Below are positions 46,822-54,802 of a stretch of DNA of 64,000 bases, in pieces. The translations under genes were made by a program, and so were the position numbers. Each line of letters opens with the position of its first letter. Within the stretch, counting starts at the first letter, position 1. The stretch is from Saccharopolyspora gregorii (GTDB taxonomy: Bacteria > Actinomycetota > Actinomycetes > Mycobacteriales > Pseudonocardiaceae): assembly GCF_024734405.1 (NCBI RefSeq), contig NZ_CP059556.1, positions 1,550,001 to 1,614,000 of the forward strand, given 5' to 3'. The notes beneath the pieces were generated by a model. It made no database searches, had not been told where the DNA came from, and worked only from the letters and a program-made list of their open reading frames with translations.

Positions 46822-47561
46822 GCGCGGCAGGGCGGTCGTCGAACCGGCCGGGGGTGCGCAGCACTCGCGGCCGGCCGGTGCGCGGCGGGATCCAGCGGTC
46901 CCCGCGCCGCTGGCTGCTGCCGGTGGCGATGTCCGTGGTGACCGTCCTGGTGCTCGCCCTCTACTACAGCCCGATCCTCGGCGTGCGGTCCGTGCAGGTC
47001 GACGGGCTCGCCGCCGTGCCGGAGCGGACCGTGCTGGACACGGCGGGCATCGAGCTCGGCAACCCGATGCTGCAGGTCGACTCCGAGGCCATCCGGTCCC
47101 GGCTGGGCGCGGTCCCGGAGATCGCCGATTCGGAGGTCCACCTGCAGTGGCCCTCCACGGTGCGGCTGGAGATCACCGAACGCGTCGCCGTGGCCTACGT
47201 GCCCGCCGACGGACCTGGTGAGAGCGGGGTGCGGTTGATCGACGCGGCGGGCGTGCCGTTCCGCACCGTGCCCCGCCCGCCCGCCGGGCTCGCCCAGCTG
47301 CGGCTCGGCGACGACCGGGCCGACGGCGTGCGGACCGCGATGATCGCGCTCACCGCGCTGCCCGCCGACCTGCGGGCGCAGGTCACCGAGGTCCGCGCCG
47401 AACGGCCGCAGAACCTGTTCCTGGTGCTGGCGGGGGGCAGGCAGGTGCACTGGGGCGAGAGCACGGCCGCGGACCGGAAGGCCGCGATCCTGGTGCCGCT
47501 GCTGACCCGCTCCGGGCAGGTCTACGACGTGACGAGCCCGGATCTGCCGACCGTGGCGTGA
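46818..47561 (+). CDS. ftsQ: cell division protein FtsQ
   Basis: This 247-residue bitopic protein has a basic cytoplasmic start, one membrane helix (WLLPVAMSVVTVLVLALYYS), a POTRA domain starting SPILGVRSVQVDGL, and an FtsQ beta domain. It links early and late divisome parts with FtsL/FtsB. The GTG start overlaps murC. In most actinobacteria ftsZ follows within a few hundred bases; here it lies 9.5 kb away. Confidence 0.93.
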   Translation: MSAAGRSSNRPGVRSTRGRPVRGGIQRSPRRWLLPVAMSVVTVLVLALYYSPILGVRSVQVDGLAAVPERTVLDTAGIELGNPMLQVDSEAIRSRLGAVPEIADSEVHLQWPSTVRLEITERVAVAYVPADGPGESGVRLIDAAGVPFRTVPRPPAGLAQLRLGDDRADGVRTAMIALTALPADLRAQVTEVRAERPQNLFLVLAGGRQVHWGESTAADRKAAILVPLLTRSGQVYDVTSPDLPTVA

Positions 47562-47618
47562 TCGCCCGGCTGCCGGGGTGGCGCCGTGATGGGGTCGGCT
47601 GCGGCGGTGCCGGGCGTG

Positions 47619-47666
47619 CCTTCGCCGGGCAGGTCGTTCGGCGGGTTCGCCGTTGTCCGGCGAAGG
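47619..47666 (+). terminator. hairpin downstream of ftsQ
   Basis: CCTTCGCCGGGCA (47619-47631) pairs with TGTCCGGCGAAGG (47654-47666) at 12 Watson-Crick positions plus one G-U, with a 22-nt loop. It lies 57 nt after the ftsQ stop and is the likely end of the murE-ftsQ transcript. Confidence 0.5.
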
Positions 47667-47894
47667 TGGAGCCGATGACGGCCATCCGGGTGCGGTGATC
47701 ACTCTAATGGCGGTCGACCATTGGGAAGAGCGAATCCGTCCGATCGCGGATTTCCCCCGCGACGTGGTCGTGCGCACGCCTGGAATTCGAGTGATCGCGG
47801 AATAAGACAACAGGAATATCATCTTCGGCGACTTTGCCGAGCACGCTCCGTGGCCGCTGTCCGACTTTCAGGTGGAAAAACGCGTGACGGCCAT

Positions 47895-47912
47895 TCAATT
47901 CGACCGAATTGA
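47895..47912. promoter_or_regulatory. AT-rich palindrome, candidate operator
   Basis: TCAATTC-GACC-GAATTGA is a perfect 7-bp dyad with a 4-nt centre, 55 nt before the first gene of the secretion-substrate cluster. Its AT-rich arms stand out in this DNA. The regulator is unknown. Confidence 0.45.
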
Positions 47913-47966
47913 CCGGCCGGATCGATAACGTTTCCCCATCCGATCAGATCGGAGCGAGGAGGCGAA

Positions 47967-48398
47967 GTGACCGACGGTGCAGGGCCGGTGCGAGGCGGTG
48001 GTGGCTCGCTGGAGGCCGTTTCCGCGCAGCTGGCCGGAATCTCGGCCCAGAACGAGCAGCTCCGCGCGCAAGTGGCGTCCGGTCGGCTCACGATCGACCC
48101 GGAAGCGGCGGAGAAGGCGGCGCAGGCTTATGAGCGGGCGCAGCGGCGAGTGCAGCGGCTCAGCCGAAACACCGATCTGCTGCTCAAGGTGCAAGGGCTC
48201 GGGGAATACCACTCGGCTGTGCAGCTATCCCGAAAATTCGAAGCCAAAGCCGATGACGGTTCGTCCGGAGCAGTCGCACTGCTCGGGAGATTGAGCGATG
48301 AGCTGAAGGAGAAGGCCGAGCTCTTCCGGCAGGCCGCCAAGGATTACACGGCGACCGACGACGCGATCGCGCAAGATCTGATGCGAGGTGAGGGATGA
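47967..48398 (+). CDS. small helical protein, probable type VII secretion-associated component
   Basis: This 143-residue protein is predicted almost wholly helical with heptad-like segments (LEAVSAQLAGISAQNEQLRA, AYERAQRRVQRLSRNTDLL). It has no signal peptide or membrane helix. I do not see a clear WXG motif, so it is not a standard ESAT-6 protein. Its role is inferred only from neighbours: a DUF3558 lipoprotein (ATGA overlap), a PPE-like protein and EspG. GTG start at 47967 with GAGGAGG upstream. Confidence 0.65.
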   Translation: MTDGAGPVRGGGGSLEAVSAQLAGISAQNEQLRAQVASGRLTIDPEAAEKAAQAYERAQRRVQRLSRNTDLLLKVQGLGEYHSAVQLSRKFEAKADDGSSGAVALLGRLSDELKEKAELFRQAAKDYTATDDAIAQDLMRGEG

Positions 48399-48928
48399 AC
48401 GCGATCCCGCGCAAGGCAGGGTTGGCGCTGCTCGCGGTCGGGATGCTGGCATCCGTTTCCGGATGTGCGCTGGATTCCCGAGCCGACGGCGAGTCCGCCG
48501 TGGAGGAACCGGTGCGGACCGTCGGGTTGGCGAAGGTCGATCCCTGCACGATGCTCACGGAACAGGAACTCGCCGCACGTGGTGGTCGGCCGCCCGGCTA
48601 TCCGAACAACGACATCGCGGCGGAACCGGGCTGCGACTTCGACGGAGATCCGTTCGGGTACAGCTTCTACAAGAACCAGGAGATGACCGTCGAACGCTAC
48701 GGCGAGCGGGACGTCTGGTCGCGGTTCGAACGAAGCGAGCTCGACGGCAGACCGGCCGCGATCACGGTCGTCCGAGGCTCGGCCTCAGCGCGGATCTGCT
48801 CCACGATGTTCGACGCCGGGGGTGGCGTGATCACCGTGACGGCCCAGGAGACCGACGACGAAGGTCGCGACGAGTGCGCCGAGTCCTGGCAGGTGGCCGA
48901 GCTGATCGCGGCGAAGAGCCCGCGCTGA
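48395..48928 (+). CDS. DUF3558 lipoprotein
   Basis: This 177-residue lipoprotein has a signal peptide with lipobox SVSGC (Cys at about residue 24) and a DUF3558 domain beginning VDPCTMLTEQELAARGG, with GCDFDG and ICSTMFDAGG later. Such proteins are common in actinobacteria, often near T7SS genes, and their role is unknown. The ATG overlaps the previous stop. A hairpin separates it from the PPE-like gene. Confidence 0.8.
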   Translation: MNAIPRKAGLALLAVGMLASVSGCALDSRADGESAVEEPVRTVGLAKVDPCTMLTEQELAARGGRPPGYPNNDIAAEPGCDFDGDPFGYSFYKNQEMTVERYGERDVWSRFERSELDGRPAAITVVRGSASARICSTMFDAGGGVITVTAQETDDEGRDECAESWQVAELIAAKSPR

Positions 48929-48945
48929 TCGCCGGCGCACACGTG

Positions 48946-48977
48946 CAGCCCCCGCCGGCGACACCGGCGGGCGGCTG
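48946..48977 (+). terminator. hairpin between DUF3558 and PPE-like genes
   Basis: CAGCC-CCCGCCGG pairs with CCGGCGGG-C-GGCTG (13 pairs, one bulged C) around CGACA. It lies 17 nt after the lipoprotein stop and may attenuate transcription into the next gene. Confidence 0.5.
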
Positions 48978-48993
48978 CGAACCGGGGGGATGA

Positions 48994-50427
48994 ATGGGAT
49001 TCGGGGACTGGGCGGAGCGCGTCGCGGAGACGGCGCACGACGCCGGGGCGTCCTGGCTGGGCTACGAGACGACGGCGCAACGCGAGGCGCGGGAACGCGC
49101 GGAGGCGGCCGAGCAGTCCGGGGAACGGCGGCGCGACGTGCTGGCCGACCGCAACGACCAGCTGCACGCGGGCGGCGAGTTCGACCCGCCGTCGATCACC
49201 GAGCGGGAGAACTGGCAGTCCTACAGCCACCACGAGCTGTACGAGACGAACGAGCGCTCGCTGGACCCGGCGAAGGCGCAGGAGGTCGCGGAAGCGTGGC
49301 GGCGCATCGGCACCGCTCTCGCCGAGATCGGCCCGGACCTGGACCGCGAGGCTAGCGGCGCCATCGCGGGCGGGTGGGAGGGCGAAGCGGCCGACGTCGC
49401 CACCGCCTCCGCCGAACCGCTCGTGCAGTGGATGTCCGACGGCGGCCAGGCGTTCCAGTTGACCGGGAACAAGGTCGAGCAGGCCGGTTCGGCCGCCGGC
49501 CAGGTGAAGGCGATGGTGTCCGCACCGCAGGACTACAGCATCGGCCGCACCCTCGCCGCGGGCATTCCCGGCGGATTCGTCGGCGGCGGCGTGGACGCGC
49601 TCGCGCAGATGCGCGAACGGCAGGAGGCGGAACGCGCCGCGCAGGAGACGATGCAGCGCGTCCTCACCCCGACCTACGACGACGTGGACCGGACAGTCCC
49701 GGTGTACCCGGGCCTGGACGGGACGCCGCTGCCGCCACCGCCGCCCGCCGAGCCCCCACCGGTCGCCCCGCCACCACCGCCGGTGGACCCGCAGGACCGC
49801 GGCCGAAGCGGCGGAAGTTCCGGTGCTGAACGGCCCGGCCACGACCGCAGCGGCGGAGCCGACCGGCCCGGCACCGGGAGCCCGGACGGCCCGGCCGGCT
49901 CCGATCCGTCGTGGGTGCCGGACCAGCGCCCCGACGGCACCCCGGAACGAGTACCGCCCGGCGGGCAGCGCGTCCCGCCACCGGTCCTGCCCGGCCCGGT
50001 CCCGCTGCCCGGCGGCGGACTTCCCGGCGGTCCCGGTGGCGGCCCCGGGGACCGCGGCGGTGGTCGTGGTGCCGGCGCTCCCGCGCTCGGCGGACCCGGC
50101 GCAGGAGGCCGGAGCACCGGCGGCCCGGGCGGCAGACCCGGCGGCGGAACTCCCGGCACCCGCGCGGGCGGCACCGGCGACCAGCCCGGCCCCGGCGGAC
50201 GGGCCGGCGTCGGAGCAGGTTCCGGCGCGGGCGCCCGCGGCATCCCGGCAGGCGGCCCGGCCGCCGCCACCAGCGGTGCGCGCGGTGGTGCCGGGGGAGC
50301 GGGCGCGGCCCGCCGCGGCGAAGGCGGCGAGGACTACGAGCACGAGCGGCCCGGCTGGCTGGAGGAGCAGGACGACGTGTGGATGGAGGGCATGCCGAAG
50401 ACCGCCCCACCGGTCTTCGGTGAGTGA
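48994..50427 (+). CDS. PPE-like type VII secretion substrate with Pro/Gly-rich tail
   Basis: This 477-residue protein has an N-terminal helical domain (residues ~1-180) with NWQSYSHHELYETN, ARERAEAAEQ and a WEGEAADVA segment of WXG/PPE style, then about 200 residues rich in Pro and Gly, and an acidic end with EHERPGWLEEQDDVW. No signal peptide is seen, which fits secretion by T7SS. An EspG chaperone gene follows, the usual partner of PPE proteins. The ATG at 48994 follows GGGGGGA. The exact family is uncertain. Confidence 0.7.
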   Translation: MGFGDWAERVAETAHDAGASWLGYETTAQREARERAEAAEQSGERRRDVLADRNDQLHAGGEFDPPSITERENWQSYSHHELYETNERSLDPAKAQEVAEAWRRIGTALAEIGPDLDREASGAIAGGWEGEAADVATASAEPLVQWMSDGGQAFQLTGNKVEQAGSAAGQVKAMVSAPQDYSIGRTLAAGIPGGFVGGGVDALAQMRERQEAERAAQETMQRVLTPTYDDVDRTVPVYPGLDGTPLPPPPPAEPPPVAPPPPPVDPQDRGRSGGSSGAERPGHDRSGGADRPGTGSPDGPAGSDPSWVPDQRPDGTPERVPPGGQRVPPPVLPGPVPLPGGGLPGGPGGGPGDRGGGRGAGAPALGGPGAGGRSTGGPGGRPGGGTPGTRAGGTGDQPGPGGRAGVGAGSGAGARGIPAGGPAAATSGARGGAGGAGAARRGEGGEDYEHERPGWLEEQDDVWMEGMPKTAPPVFGE

Positions 50428-50454
50428 TCTCGGTGGGGCGCCTTGGGAGTGTGT

Positions 50455-50614
50455 CGGGTGGCGGAACCTCAGCTGCCTTCTCGCTGCGGGATCTTTTTCC
50501 CTCGTGGCTCCGCCACGAGGGAAAAAGCTGTCCTCGCGAGAAGGCAGCTGAGAACCCGCGGGTGGTTCTGCTGCGTGCGTGGTCGTTGGCTCAGCGGCTT
50601 CGCCGCTGACAGGA
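50455..50614 (+). repeat. dispersed palindromic repeat, copy C (complete)
   Basis: This 160-bp unit has outer arms CTCAGCTGCCTTCTCGC (50468-50484) and its exact complement (50536-50552). The inner hairpin CTTTTTCCCTCGTGGC (50493-50508) pairs perfectly with 50512-50527 across a 3-nt loop. The right-end hairpin is TCAGCGGC-TTC-GCCGCTGA. Element spacing equals that of copy B to the base over the first 100 nt. It sits 27 nt after the PPE-like gene. Confidence 0.88.
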
Positions 50615-50650
50615 CACGCACACGAACCGCCGGGCGGGTTCAACGACTGT

Positions 50651-50785
50651 CGGTCTGCGAGATCGGTTTCATCGGTGGCTTCGCCGTGGGCGGGAGCGCG
50701 GTCCTCGTGAGGACTGCGGTCAGCACCGGTGGCGGTGTGGGTGGCTTGGTGGTCGTTGGCTGCGGCTTTGCTGCGGGCGGGGGAG
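50651..50785 (+). repeat. dispersed palindromic repeat, copy D (degenerate, tandem to C)
   Basis: It aligns with copy C through CTGCGAGATC, GTGGCTTCGCC, GGTCCTCGTGAGG, GTGGTCGTTGGCT and GCTGCGGGCGG. The pairing of the main arms is lost and the right hairpin is broken. This looks like an old duplicate next to the intact copy, in the espG upstream region. Confidence 0.6.
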
Positions 50786-50846
50786 ATGGCTGGTGGTGCG
50801 GGGTTGTGCGTTTTTTGCGATCGGGGTTTCGGATAGGGGGAACGAG

Positions 50847-51659
50847 ATGGGATTGGTGGGGCGGTGGCGGTTGGCGCCGTTGCACTCGTACCTGGTGCGC
50901 CGCTACCTGGGGGTGGATGATCTGGCGCTGCCGCTGGAAGGGGCGGCTTTCGGACGCACGCGGCGGCAGCTCCGCGAGCTGGCGCGCCGGGAGGCCCCCG
51001 CGATGCACCGGGCCGGGCTCCTGGTGGACGACGAAGCACCGGTGGAGCTGGCCGAGGCGCTGCGGGTGCTCGCGGGGCCGCAGCTGTGGGTCGACTCGTT
51101 GTGGTGCCCGGAGTTCGGCGGTGAGGCCGCGTGGCGCTCGGTGGCCGCGCTCACCGGCCGCGATCGGGTGGTGCTCGGCGTGCAGGAACCGGGGGAGGGC
51201 GCGCGGTACGGCGGGGCGCTGACCGTGGAGCTGCACCAGCGGGCGGCGCTGTCGGAGGTGCTGCTGGCGACGCTGCCGCCCGCGCCGCCCGGTACCCGCG
51301 GCCGGGTGCGGGTTCCGGAGAGCTCGCTGCGGTCCGGACCGGAGGAGCTCGCCACCGGGTTCCTGCAGCACGTGGCGCCGGTGCGCGGCAGCAGCGGCGA
51401 CCGGCTGGTCGAGCAGTACCGGAGCATCGGTTCCGGCCCGCACCTGCGGGCGGGACAGTTCGCCGCGTCCGCGCGCGATCCGCGCGGTGCGCGGCGGCGT
51501 TCGGCGGTGGTGCGCTGGTTCGACAACGCCGCCCCCGACGGCCGCTACCTGGATCACGCGGAGCGGGGCGGCGCGGGCGAACGGGTGCACGCCCTCACTC
51601 CGGCGGACGTGCGGGAGGTCCGCATCCGGTTGGAGGCGCTGGTCGACTCGGTGCGCTGA
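50847..51659 (+). CDS. espG: EspG-family ESX secretion-associated chaperone
   Basis: This 270-residue protein has the two-fold alpha/beta layout of EspG: an opening PLHSYLVRRYLGVDDLALPL, ARREAPAMHRAGLLVDD, LAEALRVLAGPQLWVDSLW, and a second half with SAVVRWFDNAAPDGRYL. EspG binds the tip of PPE proteins and keeps PE/PPE pairs soluble before export through the ESX (type VII) channel. The ATG at 50847 follows GGGGGAACGAG. No secretion-machine genes (eccB-E, mycP) lie in the window. Confidence 0.78.
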   Translation: MGLVGRWRLAPLHSYLVRRYLGVDDLALPLEGAAFGRTRRQLRELARREAPAMHRAGLLVDDEAPVELAEALRVLAGPQLWVDSLWCPEFGGEAAWRSVAALTGRDRVVLGVQEPGEGARYGGALTVELHQRAALSEVLLATLPPAPPGTRGRVRVPESSLRSGPEELATGFLQHVAPVRGSSGDRLVEQYRSIGSGPHLRAGQFAASARDPRGARRRSAVVRWFDNAAPDGRYLDHAERGGAGERVHALTPADVREVRIRLEALVDSVR

Positions 51660-51677
51660 CCCCGGCAGCGCCCCCAC

Positions 51678-51717
51678 CAATGGCGCATTGACCGTCTTCG
51701 ATCGCCGGGAATAGCGT
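51678..51717 (+). promoter_or_regulatory. candidate promoter and operator of the sugar ABC operon
   Basis: TTGACC (51688-51693) and TAGCGT (51712-51717) are 18 nt apart. The palindrome CAATG-GCG-CATTG (51678-51690) overlaps the -35. The substrate-binding protein gene starts 28 nt after the -10, giving a short leader. The regulator that binds is unknown. Confidence 0.45.
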
Positions 51718-51744
51718 TCGGCAATCGATTTCTGGGGGAATCAG

Positions 51745-53070
51745 ATGCGCGACGTGCCCGCGATCAGCCGCCGGACCGCCCTCGGGGCGGGTGCGGTGCT
51801 GCTCGCGGGTGCCGCCGGGTGCGCCCCGGCGCGGGATCCGCGCGAGATCAGCCTGTGGAACTTCTACGGGCCGGGCGGGCAGAACAAGAGCCAGAGCGAC
51901 TGGATCAGCAGGCTCGCCGCGGAGTGGAACGCCACGCACGAGGTGCGGGTGCGGCTGCGGTACGTGCCGAACAAGGACTACAAGGCCGGGCCGACCTTGC
52001 AGACCTCGTTCAGCGCCGGTGCCGGGCCGGACGTGTTCCTGCTGAGCCCCGGCGATTTCCTGCGCTACTACAACGGGGGCGCGCTGGCCGACCTCACCCC
52101 GCACCTCGAACCGGGCGTGCGGGAGGACTTCTTGCCGGAGGTGCTGGCGACGCGGCTGGTCGACGACCGGGTGTACGGGCTGCCGATGGAGATCGAACCG
52201 CTGGCGCTGTTCTACAGCGAGGACGCGTTCGAGCGGGCGGGGCTCGCGGAAGGCGACCTGCCGGGGACGTGGGACGAGCTGCTGGGCCTGGCGGAGCGCC
52301 TGACCACCCCGGACCGGTTCGGGATGCTGTTCGAGACGAACCCGGGCTACTACCAGAACTTCACCTGGTACCCGTGGCTGTGGATGGCCGGTGGCGACGT
52401 GTTCACCCCGGACCTGCGGCGCAGCGCGTTCGACTCGCCGGCCGCGCACCGGGCGATGCGGCTGTGGCAGGACGCGGTGCGCTCCGGTGCCGCTCCGCGC
52501 CGGGTGCGCGGCGAGGGCGGCAACGACACGATCTCGAACCTGGCGCAGGGCTACTGCGCGATGCAGCAGCTGGGGATCTGGGGCATCGCCGAGATCGCCG
52601 AGCAGGCGCCCGGTTTCCGCTACGGCGTCACGCCGATGCCCGCGCCGCCGGGCGGCACCGCCACCACGGCGCTGGGCAGCTGGGCGATGGTCGCGAACGC
52701 CTACGGCGCCAACCCGGAGGCCGCGGCCGAGTTCGTGGCGTGGGCGCTCGGTTCGTCCGACCCGGCGGGGGTGGAGCGGATGCGGCAGTGGAACACCGTG
52801 GCGAAGACGGGGATCCCGCCCCGGCGTTCGGTGCGCCGCGCCGCCGAAGCCCAGGGCGCCTTCGACGACGGTCCGATGCGGGTGTTCGCCGACCAGGTGA
52901 TGGCGCAGGCGCGTCCGGAACCCCGCTACCCGCCGGAGGTGTACCGCGCGATCTCCGACGCGCTGCAGTCCTGCCAGCTCGACGGGGCCGACCCGGCCGA
53001 GGCCGCCGGGGCGGCGTCCGAGCAGATCGACACGTTCCTGGCGGGCTACGACGGGGCGGCGATCCAATGA
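51745..53070 (+). CDS. sugar ABC transporter substrate-binding lipoprotein
   Basis: This 441-residue cluster-B (MalE/UgpB-like) binding protein has a twin-arginine signal with lipobox (SRRTALGAG ... LAGAAGC, Cys about 27). The mature part has ISLWNFYGPGG, GPDVFLLSPGDFLRYYNGGALADLTPHL and the closing helix region typical of extracellular solute-binding family 1. It captures an oligosaccharide or polyol outside the membrane. ATGA overlap couples it to the first permease. Confidence 0.9.
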   Translation: MRDVPAISRRTALGAGAVLLAGAAGCAPARDPREISLWNFYGPGGQNKSQSDWISRLAAEWNATHEVRVRLRYVPNKDYKAGPTLQTSFSAGAGPDVFLLSPGDFLRYYNGGALADLTPHLEPGVREDFLPEVLATRLVDDRVYGLPMEIEPLALFYSEDAFERAGLAEGDLPGTWDELLGLAERLTTPDRFGMLFETNPGYYQNFTWYPWLWMAGGDVFTPDLRRSAFDSPAAHRAMRLWQDAVRSGAAPRRVRGEGGNDTISNLAQGYCAMQQLGIWGIAEIAEQAPGFRYGVTPMPAPPGGTATTALGSWAMVANAYGANPEAAAEFVAWALGSSDPAGVERMRQWNTVAKTGIPPRRSVRRAAEAQGAFDDGPMRVFADQVMAQARPEPRYPPEVYRAISDALQSCQLDGADPAEAAGAASEQIDTFLAGYDGAAIQ

Positions 53071-53951
53071 GCGCCCGGCGTTCCGACGGCCGGGCCGCGC
53101 TCGGCTTCCTCGCCCCGGACGCGGTGGGGCTGCTGGTGTTCGTGGCGGTGCCGACGGTGCTGGCGCTGGTGGTCGGATTGTTCGAAGTGGACGGTTTCGG
53201 CAACGTCGGGTGGGCGGGGCTGGACAACTTCCGGTTGATGGCGGGGGACGGGCTGCTGTGGCGCAGCTTCGGCATCACCGCGCTGTACGCGGGACTGTTC
53301 GTGCCGCTGGTGTTCGCGTGCGGGCTGGCGCTGGCGCTGCTGGTGCGGGACCACTTCCCGGGCGTGGGGGCGGTGCGCGCGGCGCTGTTCCTGCCGAACG
53401 CGGTGAGCCTGGTGGTGATCGGGCTGCTCTGGCAGTTCCTGCTCACCGACAAGACGGGCCTGGTGAGCCGGGTGCTCGCGGTGTTCGGCCTGGACGGGGT
53501 CTCGTGGCTGGGCGATCCGGACCTGGCGCTGGTCACGTTGGTGCTGATCAGCGTGTGGTTCCTGATGGGCTACCAGATGCTGATCTTCCTCGGCGGGTTG
53601 AACGACATCCCCGGGGACCTCTACGACGCGGCCACTGTGGACGGTGCGGGCGCGTGGCACCGGTTCCGGCACGTGACCTGGCCGATGCTGCGGCCGACGA
53701 GCTTCTTCGTGCTGGTCACGTCGACGGTGAACGCGGTGGCCGGGTTGCAGGCGTTCGACCTGGTCTTCGTGACCACCTCGGGCGGCCCGGCGAACGCGAC
53801 GTCCACCGTCGTGTACTACGCCTACCAGCAGGCGTTCCAGTTCGGCCGGTTCGGCTACGCGGCGGCGATCTGCGCGCTGCTGGTGCTGCTGCTGGGCGCC
53901 ATCACCGGGGTGCTGTTCGCCGCGACCCGAGGAGGCCGGTTCGATGCGTAG
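53067..53951 (+). CDS. sugar ABC transporter permease (MalF/UgpA type)
   Basis: This 294-residue inner-membrane protein has six helices and the EAA loop LYDAATVDGAGAWHRFRHVT that docks to the ATPase. It pairs with the MalG-type permease directly downstream. Start overlaps the binding-protein stop; end overlaps the next gene by 8 nt. Confidence 0.92.
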   Translation: MSARRSDGRAALGFLAPDAVGLLVFVAVPTVLALVVGLFEVDGFGNVGWAGLDNFRLMAGDGLLWRSFGITALYAGLFVPLVFACGLALALLVRDHFPGVGAVRAALFLPNAVSLVVIGLLWQFLLTDKTGLVSRVLAVFGLDGVSWLGDPDLALVTLVLISVWFLMGYQMLIFLGGLNDIPGDLYDAATVDGAGAWHRFRHVTWPMLRPTSFFVLVTSTVNAVAGLQAFDLVFVTTSGGPANATSTVVYYAYQQAFQFGRFGYAAAICALLVLLLGAITGVLFAATRGGRFDA

Positions 53952-54747
53952 CGGGATCCGCGGGCGGGCGCTGCTGGCGTACCTGGTGGCGCTGGTGACG
54001 ATCGCGCCGCTGCTGTGGCTGCTGCTGACGGCGTTCCGGCCGGCGGCGGAGCTGTTCTCGGTGGGCTGGCCGAGCGCGTTGACGCTGGACAACGTGGGGT
54101 ACGTGCTGACCGAGGTGCCGTTCCTGCGCTACCTCGCGAACAGCGCGTTCATCTCGGTGGTGGTGACGGCGCTGGCGCTGCTGGTGCACTCGATGGCCGC
54201 CTACGCCCTGGCGCGGATGCACTTCCGCGGGCGGGGGATCGCGTTCGCCGCGGTGATCGCGACGTTGCTGATCTCGCTGCCGGTGATCCTGGTGCCGCTG
54301 TTCCTGGTGGTCCGGACGCTCGGCATGGTCGACACGTACGCGGGGCTGATCGTGCCGGGCGTGTTCAACGCGTTCGGGATCTTCCTGCTGCGGCAGTTCT
54401 ACCTGGGGGTGCCGCGGGAGCTGGAGGACGCGGCGCAGCTGGACGGCTGCGGGCACTGGCGCACCTACTGGCACGTGGTGCTGCCGCTGAGCAGGCCGAT
54501 GCTGGCCGCGCTGGCGGTGCTGTTCTTCCTCGCCAACTGGAACTCGTTCCTGTGGCCGCTGGCGGTGGCCCAGGACGAGTCGTTGCGGGTGGTGCAGGTC
54601 GGCATCGCCTCGTTGCAGGGGCAGTACGCCTCCAAGCAGCAGTACGTGATCGCGGCGGCGCTGCTGGCCGCGATCCCGACGGTGCTGGTGTTCCTGCTGG
54701 GGCAGCGCAAGCTCATCTCCTCGCTGAAGACCACCGGGCTGAAGTGA
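53944..54747 (+). CDS. sugar ABC transporter permease (MalG/UgpE type)
   Basis: This 267-residue protein has six helices and the EAA loop LEDAAQLDGCGHWRTYWHVV. It forms the channel with the preceding permease. No ATP-binding subunit is encoded nearby, as in many actinobacterial CUT1 systems that share a common MsiK-type ATPase. It overlaps the upstream gene by 8 nt. Confidence 0.92.
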   Translation: MRSGIRGRALLAYLVALVTIAPLLWLLLTAFRPAAELFSVGWPSALTLDNVGYVLTEVPFLRYLANSAFISVVVTALALLVHSMAAYALARMHFRGRGIAFAAVIATLLISLPVILVPLFLVVRTLGMVDTYAGLIVPGVFNAFGIFLLRQFYLGVPRELEDAAQLDGCGHWRTYWHVVLPLSRPMLAALAVLFFLANWNSFLWPLAVAQDESLRVVQVGIASLQGQYASKQQYVIAAALLAAIPTVLVFLLGQRKLISSLKTTGLK

Positions 54748-54802
54748 CCGGGCTCTGTCGGGGGCCGGGCGTAGCGTCCTCGGCACCGGCGGAGGGGGAG
54801 CG

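Larger units (their letters stand above)
47562..47966. other. ftsQ downstream spacer, less GC-rich than surroundings
   Basis: About 400 nt hold no supported gene. A hairpin at 47619-47666 may end the mur operon. Bases 47700-47960 are visibly richer in A/T than the rest of the window and contain the palindrome at 47895-47912. This is the left border of the block inserted between ftsQ and ftsZ. A 64-codon minus-strand frame (47704-47898) matches nothing I know. Confidence 0.5.

Noticed and set aside
47704-47898. 64-codon minus-strand frame in the ftsQ spacer
   Set aside because: Too short, no family match and no clear ribosome site; left as non-coding.
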